Assembly: GCF_019720895.1 (NCBI RefSeq)
Contig: NZ_JAHKSH010000002.1
Span: 310,001 to 374,000 of the forward strand
Source of the DNA: Microbacterium salitolerans
GTDB taxonomy: Bacteria > Actinomycetota > Actinomycetes > Actinomycetales > Microbacteriaceae
DNA: 64,000 nt
Direction of reading: 5' to 3'
The translations under genes were made by a program, and so were the position numbers. The stretch's first letter is position 1. Each line of letters starts with the position of its first letter. The notes beneath the pieces were generated by a model, which searched no databases, was not told where the DNA came from, and saw nothing but the letters and a program-made list of their open reading frames with translations. Positions 16,868-28,374 of this stretch are shown piece after piece.

Positions 16868-17584
16868 GTGGAGATTCGCGGAGCGGCCGTGCTTCCCGCA
16901 CGGCGCGAGGACATCGAGCTGCGCACGGACGACGGGCTCACGCTGGTGGGCGAGCTCGCGCTGCCGGCCGACAGAGATCCCGTCGCCACGCTGGTGACGC
17001 TGCACCCGCTGCCGACACACGGCGGGTTCATGGACTCGCACATCATCCGCAAGGCGGCGGCGCGTCTGCCGGCGCTCGCGGACCTGGCCGTGCTCCGGTT
17101 CAACACGCGCGGGACGAGCTCACCTCGCGGCACGAGCGAGGGCGAGTTCGGCGACGGCGTGGCAGAGGTGGCCGACGTCGCTGCGGCGATGCGCTTCGTG
17201 GCCGATCGCGGCCTGCCGAACCCATGGCTCGTCGGCTGGTCGTTCGGCACCGAGCTCACGCTGAAGTACGGCCGCTCGCACCCGGTGCAGGGCGCCATCC
17301 TGCTCTCGCCGCCGCTGCACCGCACGTCGCAAGAGGAGCTCGCCGACTGGGCCCACGATACGCGTCCTCTGATCGCCCTCATCCCCGAACACGATGACTT
17401 CCTCCGGCCGCCCGAGGCGCGTGAGAAGTTCGCCGTCGCACCCCGCACGGTGCTGATCGAGGTCGAGGACGGCAAGCACCTCTGGGTGGGCGAGAAGCAG
17501 ACGTCGCGCGTGCTCGACGAGATCGTGCGCGCCGTGAATCCTGCCGCGCTTCCGCTGCCCGCCGAGTGGCCCGACGCCGACTGA
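16868..17584 (+). CDS. Alpha/beta hydrolase
   Basis: A 238-residue serine-hydrolase-fold protein. The nucleophile elbow is GWSFG (Ser in LVGWSFGTELTLKYG, about residue 124), preceded by HPLPTHGG and the RFNTRGTSSPRG oxyanion-side motif; a late Asp and the GKHLW histidine would complete the triad. This short pattern matches the KANL3/Tex30-like or dienelactone-hydrolase-related group; the substrate is unknown. GTG 16868 is taken as the start with GACGAG before it. The gene is convergent with the AI-2E-type transporter (24 nt apart). Confidence 0.78.
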   Translation: MEIRGAAVLPARREDIELRTDDGLTLVGELALPADRDPVATLVTLHPLPTHGGFMDSHIIRKAAARLPALADLAVLRFNTRGTSSPRGTSEGEFGDGVAEVADVAAAMRFVADRGLPNPWLVGWSFGTELTLKYGRSHPVQGAILLSPPLHRTSQEELADWAHDTRPLIALIPEHDDFLRPPEAREKFAVAPRTVLIEVEDGKHLWVGEKQTSRVLDEIVRAVNPAALPLPAEWPDAD

Positions 17585-17608
17585 GGCGGCCGCGCCTCTC
17601 TCAGCCGC

Positions 17609-18658
17609 TCAGCGCGCGTTCATGCGCGGGATGAGCACCTGCCGGTAGACGATGAGGATGCTCGCCGCGACCGGGATCGCGATGAGCGCGCCGAGGAGCC
17701 CGAGCAGCGCACCGCCCGAGAGCGCGGCGATGACCACGACGCCGCCGGGTACCGAGACCGCGCGGCTCATGATGCGCGGCGAGAACACGTACGCCTCGAG
17801 CTGCATGTAGACGAGGTAGTAGATGCCGGCGATGAGGGCGGTCGTCGTGTCGCCGACGTTGGGCAGGAGGCACACGAGCACGATGATCGTGGATCCCGTG
17901 ACCGTTCCGACGAGCGGGATCATCGACCCGAGGAAGGCGATGACGGCGAGCACCATCGGGAACGGCGCGCCGATGATCGACAGCATGATGGCGCTCAGCA
18001 CGCCGTTGATGGCGGCGAGCGTGACCTGACCCATGACGTAGTAGCCGACGGAGTCGGTGATCTGCTCGGCGATGTGCGTGAAGCCCGCACGGCGCGAGGC
18101 GGGGACGATCTGGTAGATCGCGCTCTTGAGCGACGGCGTCGACGCGGTGAGGTAGATCGTCAGGATGAGGATGATGAGCGCGCCGAACATCCCATTCGCG
18201 ACGCCGACCGTCACACTCACGAGGTTCTCGGTGATGGAGAACAGGTTGGACGTGAGCCAGTCGTTCACGGCATCGAAGACGACGGGGACGTCGAGGTTCG
18301 GGAAGGTGTCGCCGATCCACACCTCGAAGTCGGTCTGCCACCCGGAGCGATTGAGCATGAAGGTCACGCGCGTGACCAGCTGGGAGATCTGCTCGATCAG
18401 CACGGGGATCACGATGAGGAGGATCCCCGTGAATGCGGCGAGCACGCCGATGATCGCCGTGACAACCGCCGCCCAGCGCGGGAACCTCCGGCGCTCCAGC
18501 CATGAGACGACCGGATCGAGACCCAGGGAGAGGAACAGCGCCGTGCCGATGTAGAGCAGCACCGTCGACAGGCTCGAGATGCTCTGCAGGAGGATGAACG
18601 CGAGACCCACGCCGAGGGTCGCGAGGAATCCCAGACGGAACGGGTTGTGGATCTTCAT
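17609..18658 (-). CDS. AI-2E family transporter (PerM/UPF0118)
   Basis: A 349-residue inner-membrane protein with about eight hydrophobic segments. The family features are an N-terminal membrane pair, a cytoplasmic-like loop around 90-150, and the C-terminal block MIPLVGTVTGSTIIVLVCLL followed by VYMQLEAYVFSPRIMSRAVSVPG, the most conserved part. Members are described as exporters or Na+/H+ antiporters; the AI-2 role is known only for TqsA. The ATG at 18658 has GGGAG upstream. Confidence 0.85.
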   Translation of the reverse strand: MKIHNPFRLGFLATLGVGLAFILLQSISSLSTVLLYIGTALFLSLGLDPVVSWLERRRFPRWAAVVTAIIGVLAAFTGILLIVIPVLIEQISQLVTRVTFMLNRSGWQTDFEVWIGDTFPNLDVPVVFDAVNDWLTSNLFSITENLVSVTVGVANGMFGALIILILTIYLTASTPSLKSAIYQIVPASRRAGFTHIAEQITDSVGYYVMGQVTLAAINGVLSAIMLSIIGAPFPMVLAVIAFLGSMIPLVGTVTGSTIIVLVCLLPNVGDTTTALIAGIYYLVYMQLEAYVFSPRIMSRAVSVPGGVVVIAALSGGALLGLLGALIAIPVAASILIVYRQVLIPRMNAR

Positions 18659-18796
18659 GTGTCTCCCGGTGGAGGGGCGGCGCATCGGGTCCGGAGTGCC
18701 TGAATGGAGCGTACTCGCCTCTGTGCGCGCGCTGAGAGCAGCACGCGGATGTGCGCAGGATCCGTCGGGACTGCCACTTCTCCCAGGTCGCGTCGT

Positions 18797-18802
18797 TAGT
18801 CT
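18797..18802 (+). promoter_or_regulatory. -10 box before the 620-residue membrane protein gene
   Basis: TAGTCT in the context CGTTAGTCTGGG, leaving a leader of about 50 nt that ends in GAGGAG. The rest of the 202-bp divergent region shows no clear operator. Confidence 0.4.
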
Positions 18803-18860
18803 GGGACGTCTGTGGCGCCGGAGAGACCCGCCTTCGGCGCGTGAGCGAGGAGATTTATCC

Positions 18861-20723
18861 GTGCGATTTGTGTGGGCTGTGGTCGCTTTTCTGGCGGCCG
18901 TGGGATTGATCGGGGCCGGTGTGGCGCAGCTGACAGTGCTGCGCGGAGCCGACACCATCACGAGCACCATCGAGCCTGTCGACGAGGAGCTCCCGTACAT
19001 CGTCATCGACGCCGAGGTGCTCCGTGAGCACCCGGGTCAGCAGACGCTGACGATCTCGGGCTCCGACGAGGAGATCTTCGCGGCCTACGGCCGCACCTCG
19101 GACATGCAGGCGTGGTTGTCGGACACGAGCTACAACCACGCGACACTCCTCGACGAGAGCGAGGTCGAAGAGGATGCATCGCGCGTCGACCTCGCGGTGG
19201 AGGAGGCGACCGGCGAGTTCGCCGAAACCGGCGAGCGCGTGTGGTGGAACCCGCGAGCCTCCGACCTGTGGGTCGAGGAGATGACCGCCGAGGGCGAGCT
19301 CGAGACGTCTCTCACACTGCCCGATGGCATGAGCATCCTGCTCTCGACGACCGGCAGCAGGCCGGCGCCCGCCGACGTCACGGTGTCGTGGGACACCGAG
19401 GTGACCACTCCGTGGGCCGGGCCGCTGATCGCGGCCGGCTGCGTGGCGCTCCTCGTCGGCCTGATCTTGTGGGTCGCCGGATTCTTGCACCTGCGCCGCC
19501 GCCGAGGACCGCGTCGCAAGGGGCCGAAGCTGCCTCCGACCGCGCCTGTCGACGTGTCGGAGCAGAAGCAGCTCGACGCCGCTCCGACCGCCGAGTCCGA
19601 CGACAGGCATGATGACGGAGGCGAACAGGACACGAAGGGCGCGAAGCGCACGCGACGTCGCGCGCTGTTCGTCGTGCCCGCCTTCGTCGTCTCCGGTGCT
19701 CTTCTTGCGGGGTGCTCGCCGTCGGCCTGGCCCGAGTTCGGCGCGACCCCGACGCCGACCCCGACCGTCGAGACGACCGAGCCCGCCGAGAAGCAGACCC
19801 CTGCCATCACGGATGCCCAGGCTGACCGCATCATCGCGAGCATGTCGCAGACGATGAAGGACGCCGACGAGAACAACGACGTCGAGCTCGCCGAGAAGCG
19901 CATGGAAGGCGCAGCCCTCGGCATGCGCGAGGTGGCGTACGACATCCGTAGCGACGTCGAGGACTATCCGGCGCCGCCCGCTGTGCCGAAGGGCCCGGTG
20001 AGCGTGCTCCTGCCCCAGGCGAACGATGGCTGGCCCCGCACCGCGCTCGTCGTCGTGGGAGACGAGGCGTCGGAAGACACGCCGACGATCCTCACGATGA
20101 CGCAGTCGAGCCCGTGGGAGACCTACAAGGTCTCGTACATGGCCTCGATCAGCGCGGGCGTCGAGCTGCCCGAGCTCGCACCGGCCTGGCTCGGTGCGGC
20201 CCTCGTGCCGCCGGACTCGTCGTTCCTGCAGGTCGCACCCGAGGATCTCGCGTCGACGTACGCCGACATCATCGGAAAGGGCGAGGACAGCGAGTACGCC
20301 GAGCTCTTCGATCTCGAGTCCGACGCGTTCCGCGAGGCTCTCTCCGAGAAGCGGCGGACGACGCGAGACGCGTTCAACGAGACGGCCGAAGGAACGGCGG
20401 AGATCACGTTCGACGAGAGCGCGGGAGATTCGGATCCGGTGTCGCTCGCGACGTTCGACAGCGGCGCGATCGTCGCGGTGTCGCTCGACGACTCCGAGAC
20501 GCTGAAGCCGACGAACACGGACGGCGTGATCAAGGTCCCCGAGGCGCCGCAGGTGCAGCACTTCATCGGGGAAGAGGAGACGGCGACGGGGCTCACGACG
20601 AACTACCAGAGCGAGCTGTTCTTCTTCGTGCCTGCGAAGGCCTCGGAGGAGCCGATCGAGCTTCTCGGATACTCGTACGCGCTCGTCGGATCGGAGCTCC
20701 TTCCGGAATCCGAGGGAGAATAG
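18861..20723 (+). CDS. Large membrane-anchored protein with an internal lipobox
   Basis: A 620-residue protein of unknown function. Part one (about 1-215) has an N-terminal membrane segment (VWAVVAFLAAVGLIGAGVAQL), an extracytoplasmic domain and a second membrane segment (PLIAAGCVALLVGLILWVAGF), followed by a strongly basic stretch. Part two begins at about 268 with arginines, a hydrophobic run and a lipobox-like SGALLAGC followed by a Thr/Pro linker (TPTPTPTVETTEPAE), then a globular domain to the end. This looks like a membrane protein joined to a lipoprotein. An in-frame GTG at 19554 could start the lipoprotein part separately, but no ribosome site is seen there. Start GTG 18861 follows GAGGAG. 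Confidence 0.7.
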   Translation: MRFVWAVVAFLAAVGLIGAGVAQLTVLRGADTITSTIEPVDEELPYIVIDAEVLREHPGQQTLTISGSDEEIFAAYGRTSDMQAWLSDTSYNHATLLDESEVEEDASRVDLAVEEATGEFAETGERVWWNPRASDLWVEEMTAEGELETSLTLPDGMSILLSTTGSRPAPADVTVSWDTEVTTPWAGPLIAAGCVALLVGLILWVAGFLHLRRRRGPRRKGPKLPPTAPVDVSEQKQLDAAPTAESDDRHDDGGEQDTKGAKRTRRRALFVVPAFVVSGALLAGCSPSAWPEFGATPTPTPTVETTEPAEKQTPAITDAQADRIIASMSQTMKDADENNDVELAEKRMEGAALGMREVAYDIRSDVEDYPAPPAVPKGPVSVLLPQANDGWPRTALVVVGDEASEDTPTILTMTQSSPWETYKVSYMASISAGVELPELAPAWLGAALVPPDSSFLQVAPEDLASTYADIIGKGEDSEYAELFDLESDAFREALSEKRRTTRDAFNETAEGTAEITFDESAGDSDPVSLATFDSGAIVAVSLDDSETLKPTNTDGVIKVPEAPQVQHFIGEEETATGLTTNYQSELFFFVPAKASEEPIELLGYSYALVGSELLPESEGE

Positions 20724-20762
20724 AAGCTCTCTCGTTCGTCCACGTTCTTCGAAAGGTGATCG

Positions 20763-21716
20763 ATGTCTGACGCCTCACTCGGATCCGCGCTTCGCGGAGC
20801 CGTCGATCTGTCCTCGCTTCGCAACCGCCCCGCCTCTCCTGGCGCGGGCGCGCCGGGTGCCCCCCAGCCGGGGCAGCAGAATGCGGCCGGATCCGCGCCC
20901 GACGTCGTGATGCACGTCGATGACCAGAGCTTCGGTCACATCATGGAGCTGTCGGCGACGTATCCCGTCGTCGTCCAGCTGTGGGCGGATCAGGTTCCGG
21001 AGACGGTGTCGCAGGGCTCCGTCTTCGAGACGGTCACGCGGACCTACGGCGGTCGGCTGATCCTCGCGCGCGTCGACGCCACGCGCGCCCCGCAGGTCGC
21101 GCAGATGTTCCAGCAGAACGGCTGGCCCATGACGGTCGGCGTGATCGGTCAGCGTCCTGTGCCGTTCCCCGAGCAGGAGTACACGGAGCAGCAGGTCCGC
21201 GACGTGTTCGACCAGATCCTCCAGCTCGCCGAGAACGCGGGGGTGACGGGCACGCTCGACGTGGCCGACGAGCCCGCGACGGACGATCCGCAGGAGAAGC
21301 CGCTGCCGCCGCTGCACCAGGAGGCGTTCGACGCGATCCAGCGCGGCGACTACGTGGCGGCGATCGCGGCGTACGAGAAGGCGCTGAAGGCGAACCCACG
21401 CGATGAAGAGGCGCAGGCCGGCCTCGGCCAGGTGCGTCTGCTCAATCGCGTCGACGGCGTCGACCTGCACGCGGCGCGACAGGCGGCCGCCGACGCGCCC
21501 GACGACGTCGCCGCGCAGCTGCAGGTTGCCGACCTCGATGTCGCGGGTGGCCACGTCGACGACGCGTTCGATCGACTCCTCGATCTGTTCGCGCGCCTCG
21601 CGGGCGACGCGCGGACGTCGGTGAAGGACCGCCTCGTGGAGTACTTCGGCGTCGTCGGACAGGCGGACCCTCGCGTCATCTCGGCGCGCACGCGCCTCAC
21701 CAGCCTGCTGTTCTGA
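20763..21716 (+). CDS. Thioredoxin-fold protein with TPR-like C-terminus (YbbN/CnoX type)
   Basis: A 317-residue cytoplasmic protein: a Gly/Pro-rich start (about 20-45), a thioredoxin domain (about 50-155; VVVQLWADQVPETV...LILARVDATRAPQVAQMFQ), and a helical TPR region (AFDAIQRGDYVAAIAAYEKALKAN and later repeats). The thioredoxin CxxC is absent: the position reads ADQVPE. In E. coli the related CnoX acts as a chaperone rather than a reductase, and the same is likely here. It follows the 620-residue protein gene by 39 nt. Confidence 0.85.
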   Translation: MSDASLGSALRGAVDLSSLRNRPASPGAGAPGAPQPGQQNAAGSAPDVVMHVDDQSFGHIMELSATYPVVVQLWADQVPETVSQGSVFETVTRTYGGRLILARVDATRAPQVAQMFQQNGWPMTVGVIGQRPVPFPEQEYTEQQVRDVFDQILQLAENAGVTGTLDVADEPATDDPQEKPLPPLHQEAFDAIQRGDYVAAIAAYEKALKANPRDEEAQAGLGQVRLLNRVDGVDLHAARQAAADAPDDVAAQLQVADLDVAGGHVDDAFDRLLDLFARLAGDARTSVKDRLVEYFGVVGQADPRVISARTRLTSLLF

Positions 21717-21728
21717 TCGCGCGGGGCC

Positions 21729-22889
21729 GTGGACACGACCTATCTCGATCACGCGGCGACGACTCCTGTGCGGGCGGAGGCGCGTGAGGCATGGCTGTCG
21801 GCGCAGATGACGGGCAACGCGTCGTCCGTCCACGCAGATGGGCAGCGGGCGCGGCGCCTGCTCGAGGACGCCAGGGAGCGGCTCGCCGCCGTTCTCGACT
21901 GCCATCCGCTGGAGATCGTCTTCACGTCCGGCGGGACCGAGGCGGTCAACCTCGCGCTCAAGGGACTCTGGTGGAACCGGAACGCGGGGTCCGACTCCGT
22001 CGTCCTGCCCGACGGCGAGCACCATGCGACGCTCGACGCCGTCGAGTGGCTGCGCGACGCGCAGGGGGCGCGTGTGGATCGCGTCGCGATCGACGAGCTG
22101 GCGCGGATCCCGGTGCCGGCCTTCCGAGCAGCCCTCGGCGATCGCGTCGCCGTCGCGACGGCGCTCGTCGCGAACAACGAGGTGGGAACCATCAATGATG
22201 CGGCGGGACTGGCGGCGGCTGCGGCGGACGCGGGCGTCCCCCTGCACCTCGACGCCATCGCCGCCCAGGGGCATGTGCCCGTGCGATTCCGCCCCTGGCG
22301 CGGCGACGCGTCGGGGGCATGCGGACTCGTCGCATTGAGCCTCAGTGGGCACAAGGTCGGTGCGCCCGTCGGAACCGGGGCCCTCATCGTGTCGCGTGAC
22401 GCCGCGCCGACGCCGCTCATCCACGGGGGCGGCCAGCAGCGCGCGCTCCGCGCGGGGACGCAGGACGTCGCGGGCGCGGCCGCGCTGGCCGTCGCCGTCG
22501 AGCTCGCGGAGGCCGAACGCGAGGGAGAGGCCGCGCGCCTCGCAGGTCTGCGCGCGCGCCTCCTCGGCGCGCTGCGGATCGAACCGCGCATCCGACTGCT
22601 CGGAGACCCGGCGGATCGCCTCGCATCGAACGTGCACCTGCATCTGCCGGGCGCACCCGGTGAATCGGTCCTGTACCTGCTCGACATGGCCCGGGTCTCG
22701 GCGTCCACGGGATCCGCATGCCAGGCGGGCGTCACAGAGGCCTCGCACGTCGTCGCCGCGATGGGCCTGGGGGATCGCGCGCCGCGGGAGGTGCTGCGCC
22801 TCTCGATGGGCCGTGACACGACGGCGGACGACATCGACCGGGCCGCAGGCGCCATCCTCGACGCGTACGCGCGTCTCGTCTCGAACTGA
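21729..22889 (+). CDS. Cysteine desulfurase, NifS/IscS family
   Basis: PLP enzyme that takes sulfur from cysteine for Fe-S clusters or tRNA thiolation. The 386-residue product has YLDHAATTPV at the start, the cofactor-stacking His in DGEHHATLD, the Schiff-base Lys in SLSGHKVGAP and the catalytic cysteine in STGSACQAG, the class I arrangement. Its position directly before mnmA suggests that it donates sulfur for 2-thiouridine in tRNA. Start GTG 21729 follows GGGG at 12 nt from the preceding stop. Confidence 0.92.
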   Translation: MDTTYLDHAATTPVRAEAREAWLSAQMTGNASSVHADGQRARRLLEDARERLAAVLDCHPLEIVFTSGGTEAVNLALKGLWWNRNAGSDSVVLPDGEHHATLDAVEWLRDAQGARVDRVAIDELARIPVPAFRAALGDRVAVATALVANNEVGTINDAAGLAAAAADAGVPLHLDAIAAQGHVPVRFRPWRGDASGACGLVALSLSGHKVGAPVGTGALIVSRDAAPTPLIHGGGQQRALRAGTQDVAGAAALAVAVELAEAEREGEAARLAGLRARLLGALRIEPRIRLLGDPADRLASNVHLHLPGAPGESVLYLLDMARVSASTGSACQAGVTEASHVVAAMGLGDRAPREVLRLSMGRDTTADDIDRAAGAILDAYARLVSN

Positions 22890-22919
22890 TCCGCGCACCT
22901 CCCGGTCAGTCGCACGTTC

Positions 22920-22925
22920 TACACT
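22920..22925 (+). promoter_or_regulatory. Leaderless -10 for mnmA
   Basis: TACACT followed by exactly 6 nt and the mnmA ATG at 22932; no ribosome site lies between. Confidence 0.65.
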
Positions 22926-22931
22926 CGCGGC

Positions 22932-24035
22932 ATGCGTGTTCTTGCGGCGATGAGCGGGGGAGTCGACTCCGCGGTGGCGGCCGCCCGTGCGGTCGATGCG
23001 GGCCATGAGGTCGTGGGCGTGCACCTCGCCCTGTCGCGTGCGGGCGGCACGCTGCGCACCGGGAGCAGGGGGTGCTGCACGGTCGAGGACGCGATGGACG
23101 CCCGCCGCGTCGCGGACAGGCTGGGGATCCCGTTCTACGTCTGGGACTTCTCGGAGCGCTTCCGCGACGACGTCATCGACGACTTCATCAGCGAGTACCG
23201 GGCGGGACGCACGCCCAATCCGTGCATGCGGTGCAACGAGAAGATCAAGTTCGCGGCGCTGCTCGAGCGCGCGATCGAACTCGGCTTCGACGCGATCTGC
23301 ACAGGTCACTACGCGACGCTCGTCGACAGCCCGGAGGGGCTCGAGCTGCACCGTTCGAGCGAACAGGCGAAGGATCAGTCGTATGTGCTCGGTGTGCTCA
23401 CGGCCGAGCAGCTCGCGCACACCTACTTCCCTCTCGGGGACACCCCGTCGAAGGATCTCGTGCGCGAGGAGGCCGCGGCCCGCGGGTTCTCAGTGGCGAA
23501 GAAGCCGGACAGCTACGACATCTGCTTCATCCCCGACGGCGACACCCGCGGCTATCTGGCAGAGAAGGTCGGGGCGGAGTCCGGAGAGATCCTGGACCGC
23601 TCCGGCGAGACGATCGGATCGCACGAGGGCGCGCACGCGTTCACGGTCGGACAGCGTCGTGGGCTGCGAATCGGTCGGCCGGCGCCCGACGGCAAGCCGC
23701 GCTTCGTCCTCGAGGTGCGCCCCGTGACCAACCAGGTGGTCGTCGGCCCCAAAGAGGCGCTCGCGATCGCCGAGATCGCGGGGGAGCGCTACACCTGGGC
23801 GGGGGCGGCACCGCCGGATCCGGCGTCCCCGTTCGCGTGCGAGGTGCAGATCCGCGCGCACGCAGATCCGGTTCCCGCCGTCGCTCGCGTCGCGGACGGG
23901 GCCCTCGTGGTCACTCCCGATGAGCCGCTCGACGGCGTCGCGACGGGGCAGACCGCCGTCGTGTACGTCGGCACGCGCGTGCTCGGGCAGTGCACGATCG
24001 ATCGCACAGTGAGCGCCGCGCCCGTCCCGGCGTGA
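22932..24035 (+). CDS. mnmA: tRNA-specific 2-thiouridylase MnmA
   Basis: Thiolates U34 of tRNAs for Lys, Glu and Gln. The 367-residue protein has the PP-loop [16 protein letters not shown] at the N-terminus, catalytic cysteines in [12 protein letters not shown] and [14 protein letters not shown], and the C-terminal beta-barrel with TVGQRRGL. The upstream desulfurase is the likely sulfur donor. The ATG is fixed by the leaderless -10 six nucleotides upstream. Confidence 0.96.
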   Translation: MRVLAAMSGGVDSAVAAARAVDAGHEVVGVHLALSRAGGTLRTGSRGCCTVEDAMDARRVADRLGIPFYVWDFSERFRDDVIDDFISEYRAGRTPNPCMRCNEKIKFAALLERAIELGFDAICTGHYATLVDSPEGLELHRSSEQAKDQSYVLGVLTAEQLAHTYFPLGDTPSKDLVREEAAARGFSVAKKPDSYDICFIPDGDTRGYLAEKVGAESGEILDRSGETIGSHEGAHAFTVGQRRGLRIGRPAPDGKPRFVLEVRPVTNQVVVGPKEALAIAEIAGERYTWAGAAPPDPASPFACEVQIRAHADPVPAVARVADGALVVTPDEPLDGVATGQTAVVYVGTRVLGQCTIDRTVSAAPVPA

Positions 24036-24061
24036 CCCCTTCGTTTGTCAGAGGTCGAATC

Positions 24062-26458
<2,397 letters not shown>

Positions 26459-26598
26459 CGCGATCGATACGCGCGATCCACCTGATTCGCTTGCGTGGGC
26501 AGAGGGCGCGTCGATACGTTAGCGCGGACGTTTCGCGTATTCAGCGCGCACACATATAACAAGAACTCCGCGCGAACGCGAGTTGGCGCAGGGCGGCG

Positions 26599-26617
26599 GC
26601 ACACGGTTACGGTGTGC
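26599..26617 (+). promoter_or_regulatory. Possible putP promoter inside a small hairpin
   Basis: GCACAC and GTGTGC form a 6-bp stem around GGTTACG; TACGGT (26608-26613) within it resembles a -10. GGAGGA lies before the start codon at 26649. The remaining upstream 140 bp is slightly richer in A/T (ACACATATAACAAGAAC near 26550) but shows no clear operator. Confidence 0.3.
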
Positions 26618-26648
26618 GCTGCTCAACGGAGCGGAGGAGCACCAAGAG

Positions 26649-28178
26649 ATGTCACAACATACATTTTTCATCATCGCGCTCGTCGTCTATTTCGCCGCCA
26701 TGATCGGCATCGGCGTCTATGCGACGCTGAAGACGAAGAACCACGAAGACTACATGCTCGGCGGGCGCAGCCTGCCGCCGGCCGTCGCCGCGCTCAGCGC
26801 CGGCGCATCCGACATGTCCGGCTGGCTCGTCATGGGTCTTCCGGGTGCGATCTACGCGACCGGGCTCATCGAGGCCTGGATTGCGATCGGTCTCACGATC
26901 GGCGCGTACCTGAACTGGAAGCTCGTCGCGCCTCGCCTGCGCGCGTACACCGAGGTCGCCAGAAACTCGATCACGGTGCCGAGCTTCTTCGAGAACCGTC
27001 TGCGCGACAAGTCGCACGTGCTGCGCGTCGTCGCCGGCGTCGTCATCCTCGTCTTCTTCACGCTCTACGTCTCGAGCGGAATGGTCGCGGGAGGCAAGTA
27101 CTTCGAGAGCTCGTTCGACGGCGACTACCTCACGGGAATGCTGCTCGTCGGCGGGGTGACGCTGCTGTACACGCTGTTCGGCGGCTTCCTCGGCGCGACG
27201 TACACCGACTTCGTGCAGGGCATCATGATCTTCGCCGCTCTGCTCATCGTCCCCGTGCTCGCGGTCATCTCGATCGGCGACATCGCCGCCGTGAGCCAGG
27301 GCATCACGACCGTGGGCGCGGAGAACCTCAACTGGTTCGGCGCCGGGATCACGGGCGCAACCATCCTCGGCATCATCTCGTCGCTGGCGTGGGGCCTCGG
27401 CTACTTCGGTCAGCCCCACATCATCGTCCGCTTCATGGCGCTGCGCTCGACGCGCGACGTCAAGGCGGCCCGCCGCATCGGCATGGGCTGGATGATCCTG
27501 TCGCTGATCGGCACGGTCCTCACGGGGCTCATCGGCATCGCCTGGTTCGACATCAACGGCATCGAGCTGGCCGACCCCGAAACGGTCGTCCTCGTGCTCG
27601 CGCAGAACCTGATGCACCCGCTCATCGCCGGTCTCGTGCTCGCAGCGGTCCTCGCCGCGATCATGTCGACGATCTCGAGCCAGCTCATCGTGTCGTCGTC
27701 GGCGCTCATCGAGGACATCGCACGCATCGTCCTCAAGAAGGATGTCGGCGAGAAGGTGCTCGTGTGGCTCGGCCGCGCGGCTGTTCTCCTCATCGCCGTC
27801 ATCGCGATCGTGATCGCGTTCGACTCCGAGGCATCCGTGCTCGAGCTCGTCGGATTCGCGTGGGCAGGGTTCGGTGCCGCGTTCGGTCCGATCGTGCTGC
27901 TGTCGCTGTACTGGCGCAAGCTCACGGCGGCCGGCGCGATCGTCGGCATGATCGCCGGCGCCGTGACGGCGTGGGTCTGGGGCAGGTACCTCACGGGCGG
28001 GATCTTCGATCTCTACGAGATCCTCCCCGGCTTCCTGATCAACGTCCTGCTCGCCGTCATCGTCAGCCTCGCCACGTACAAGGCCGACACGACGGATGAC
28101 AAGGAGATCCAGCAGGAGTTCACCGACACCGGCTCGATCGTCATCCAGGGCCTCCAGAAGAAGCCCGCGACGAACTGA
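26649..28178 (+). CDS. putP: Sodium/proline symporter, PutP type (SSS family)
   Basis: A 509-residue inner-membrane protein with about 12-13 transmembrane segments that imports proline with Na+. It has the PutP-like start (NHEDYMLGGRSLPPAVAALSAGASDMSGWLVMG), with the SSS-family serines and glycines of TM1-2, and the AIMSTISSQLIVSSSALIEDI region of TM8, where the second Na+ ligand set lies. Proline is the most likely substrate by overall similarity, but SSS specificity is hard to read from sequence. It stands alone with a strong terminator. Confidence 0.88.
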   Translation: MSQHTFFIIALVVYFAAMIGIGVYATLKTKNHEDYMLGGRSLPPAVAALSAGASDMSGWLVMGLPGAIYATGLIEAWIAIGLTIGAYLNWKLVAPRLRAYTEVARNSITVPSFFENRLRDKSHVLRVVAGVVILVFFTLYVSSGMVAGGKYFESSFDGDYLTGMLLVGGVTLLYTLFGGFLGATYTDFVQGIMIFAALLIVPVLAVISIGDIAAVSQGITTVGAENLNWFGAGITGATILGIISSLAWGLGYFGQPHIIVRFMALRSTRDVKAARRIGMGWMILSLIGTVLTGLIGIAWFDINGIELADPETVVLVLAQNLMHPLIAGLVLAAVLAAIMSTISSQLIVSSSALIEDIARIVLKKDVGEKVLVWLGRAAVLLIAVIAIVIAFDSEASVLELVGFAWAGFGAAFGPIVLLSLYWRKLTAAGAIVGMIAGAVTAWVWGRYLTGGIFDLYEILPGFLINVLLAVIVSLATYKADTTDDKEIQQEFTDTGSIVIQGLQKKPATN

Positions 28179-28198
28179 TCGCGTCCGTCTCACACAGC

Positions 28199-28244
28199 AC
28201 CACGACGCCCCCATCGAGCTCCGGCTCGATGGGGGCGTCGTGGT
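28199..28244 (+). terminator. Strong terminator after putP
   Basis: A perfect 20-bp stem (28199-28218 with 28225-28244) and a 6-nt loop CTCCGG, 20 nt after the stop codon. Confidence 0.85.
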
Positions 28245-28374
28245 GTGTCCCGGCGGCAGAGGCGAACGTAAGAAAGATGAACACTTCATAAACCCGCCCT
28301 CATGAACGGGCCACATGAGTCTCATCGCCGGCCACGAGAGTGGTTCCGAACGCACGAGAGGTTCGGGAGGACTC

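Noticed and set aside
20775-23420. Long minus-strand frame opposite the thioredoxin-TPR, desulfurase and mnmA genes
   Set aside because: Antisense to three conserved genes with intact catalytic motifs; no start signals.
28199-28244. Perfect 20-bp inverted repeat as an insertion-sequence end
   Set aside because: Loop of only 6 nt, located just after a stop codon, no transposase and no target duplication; it is a terminator.
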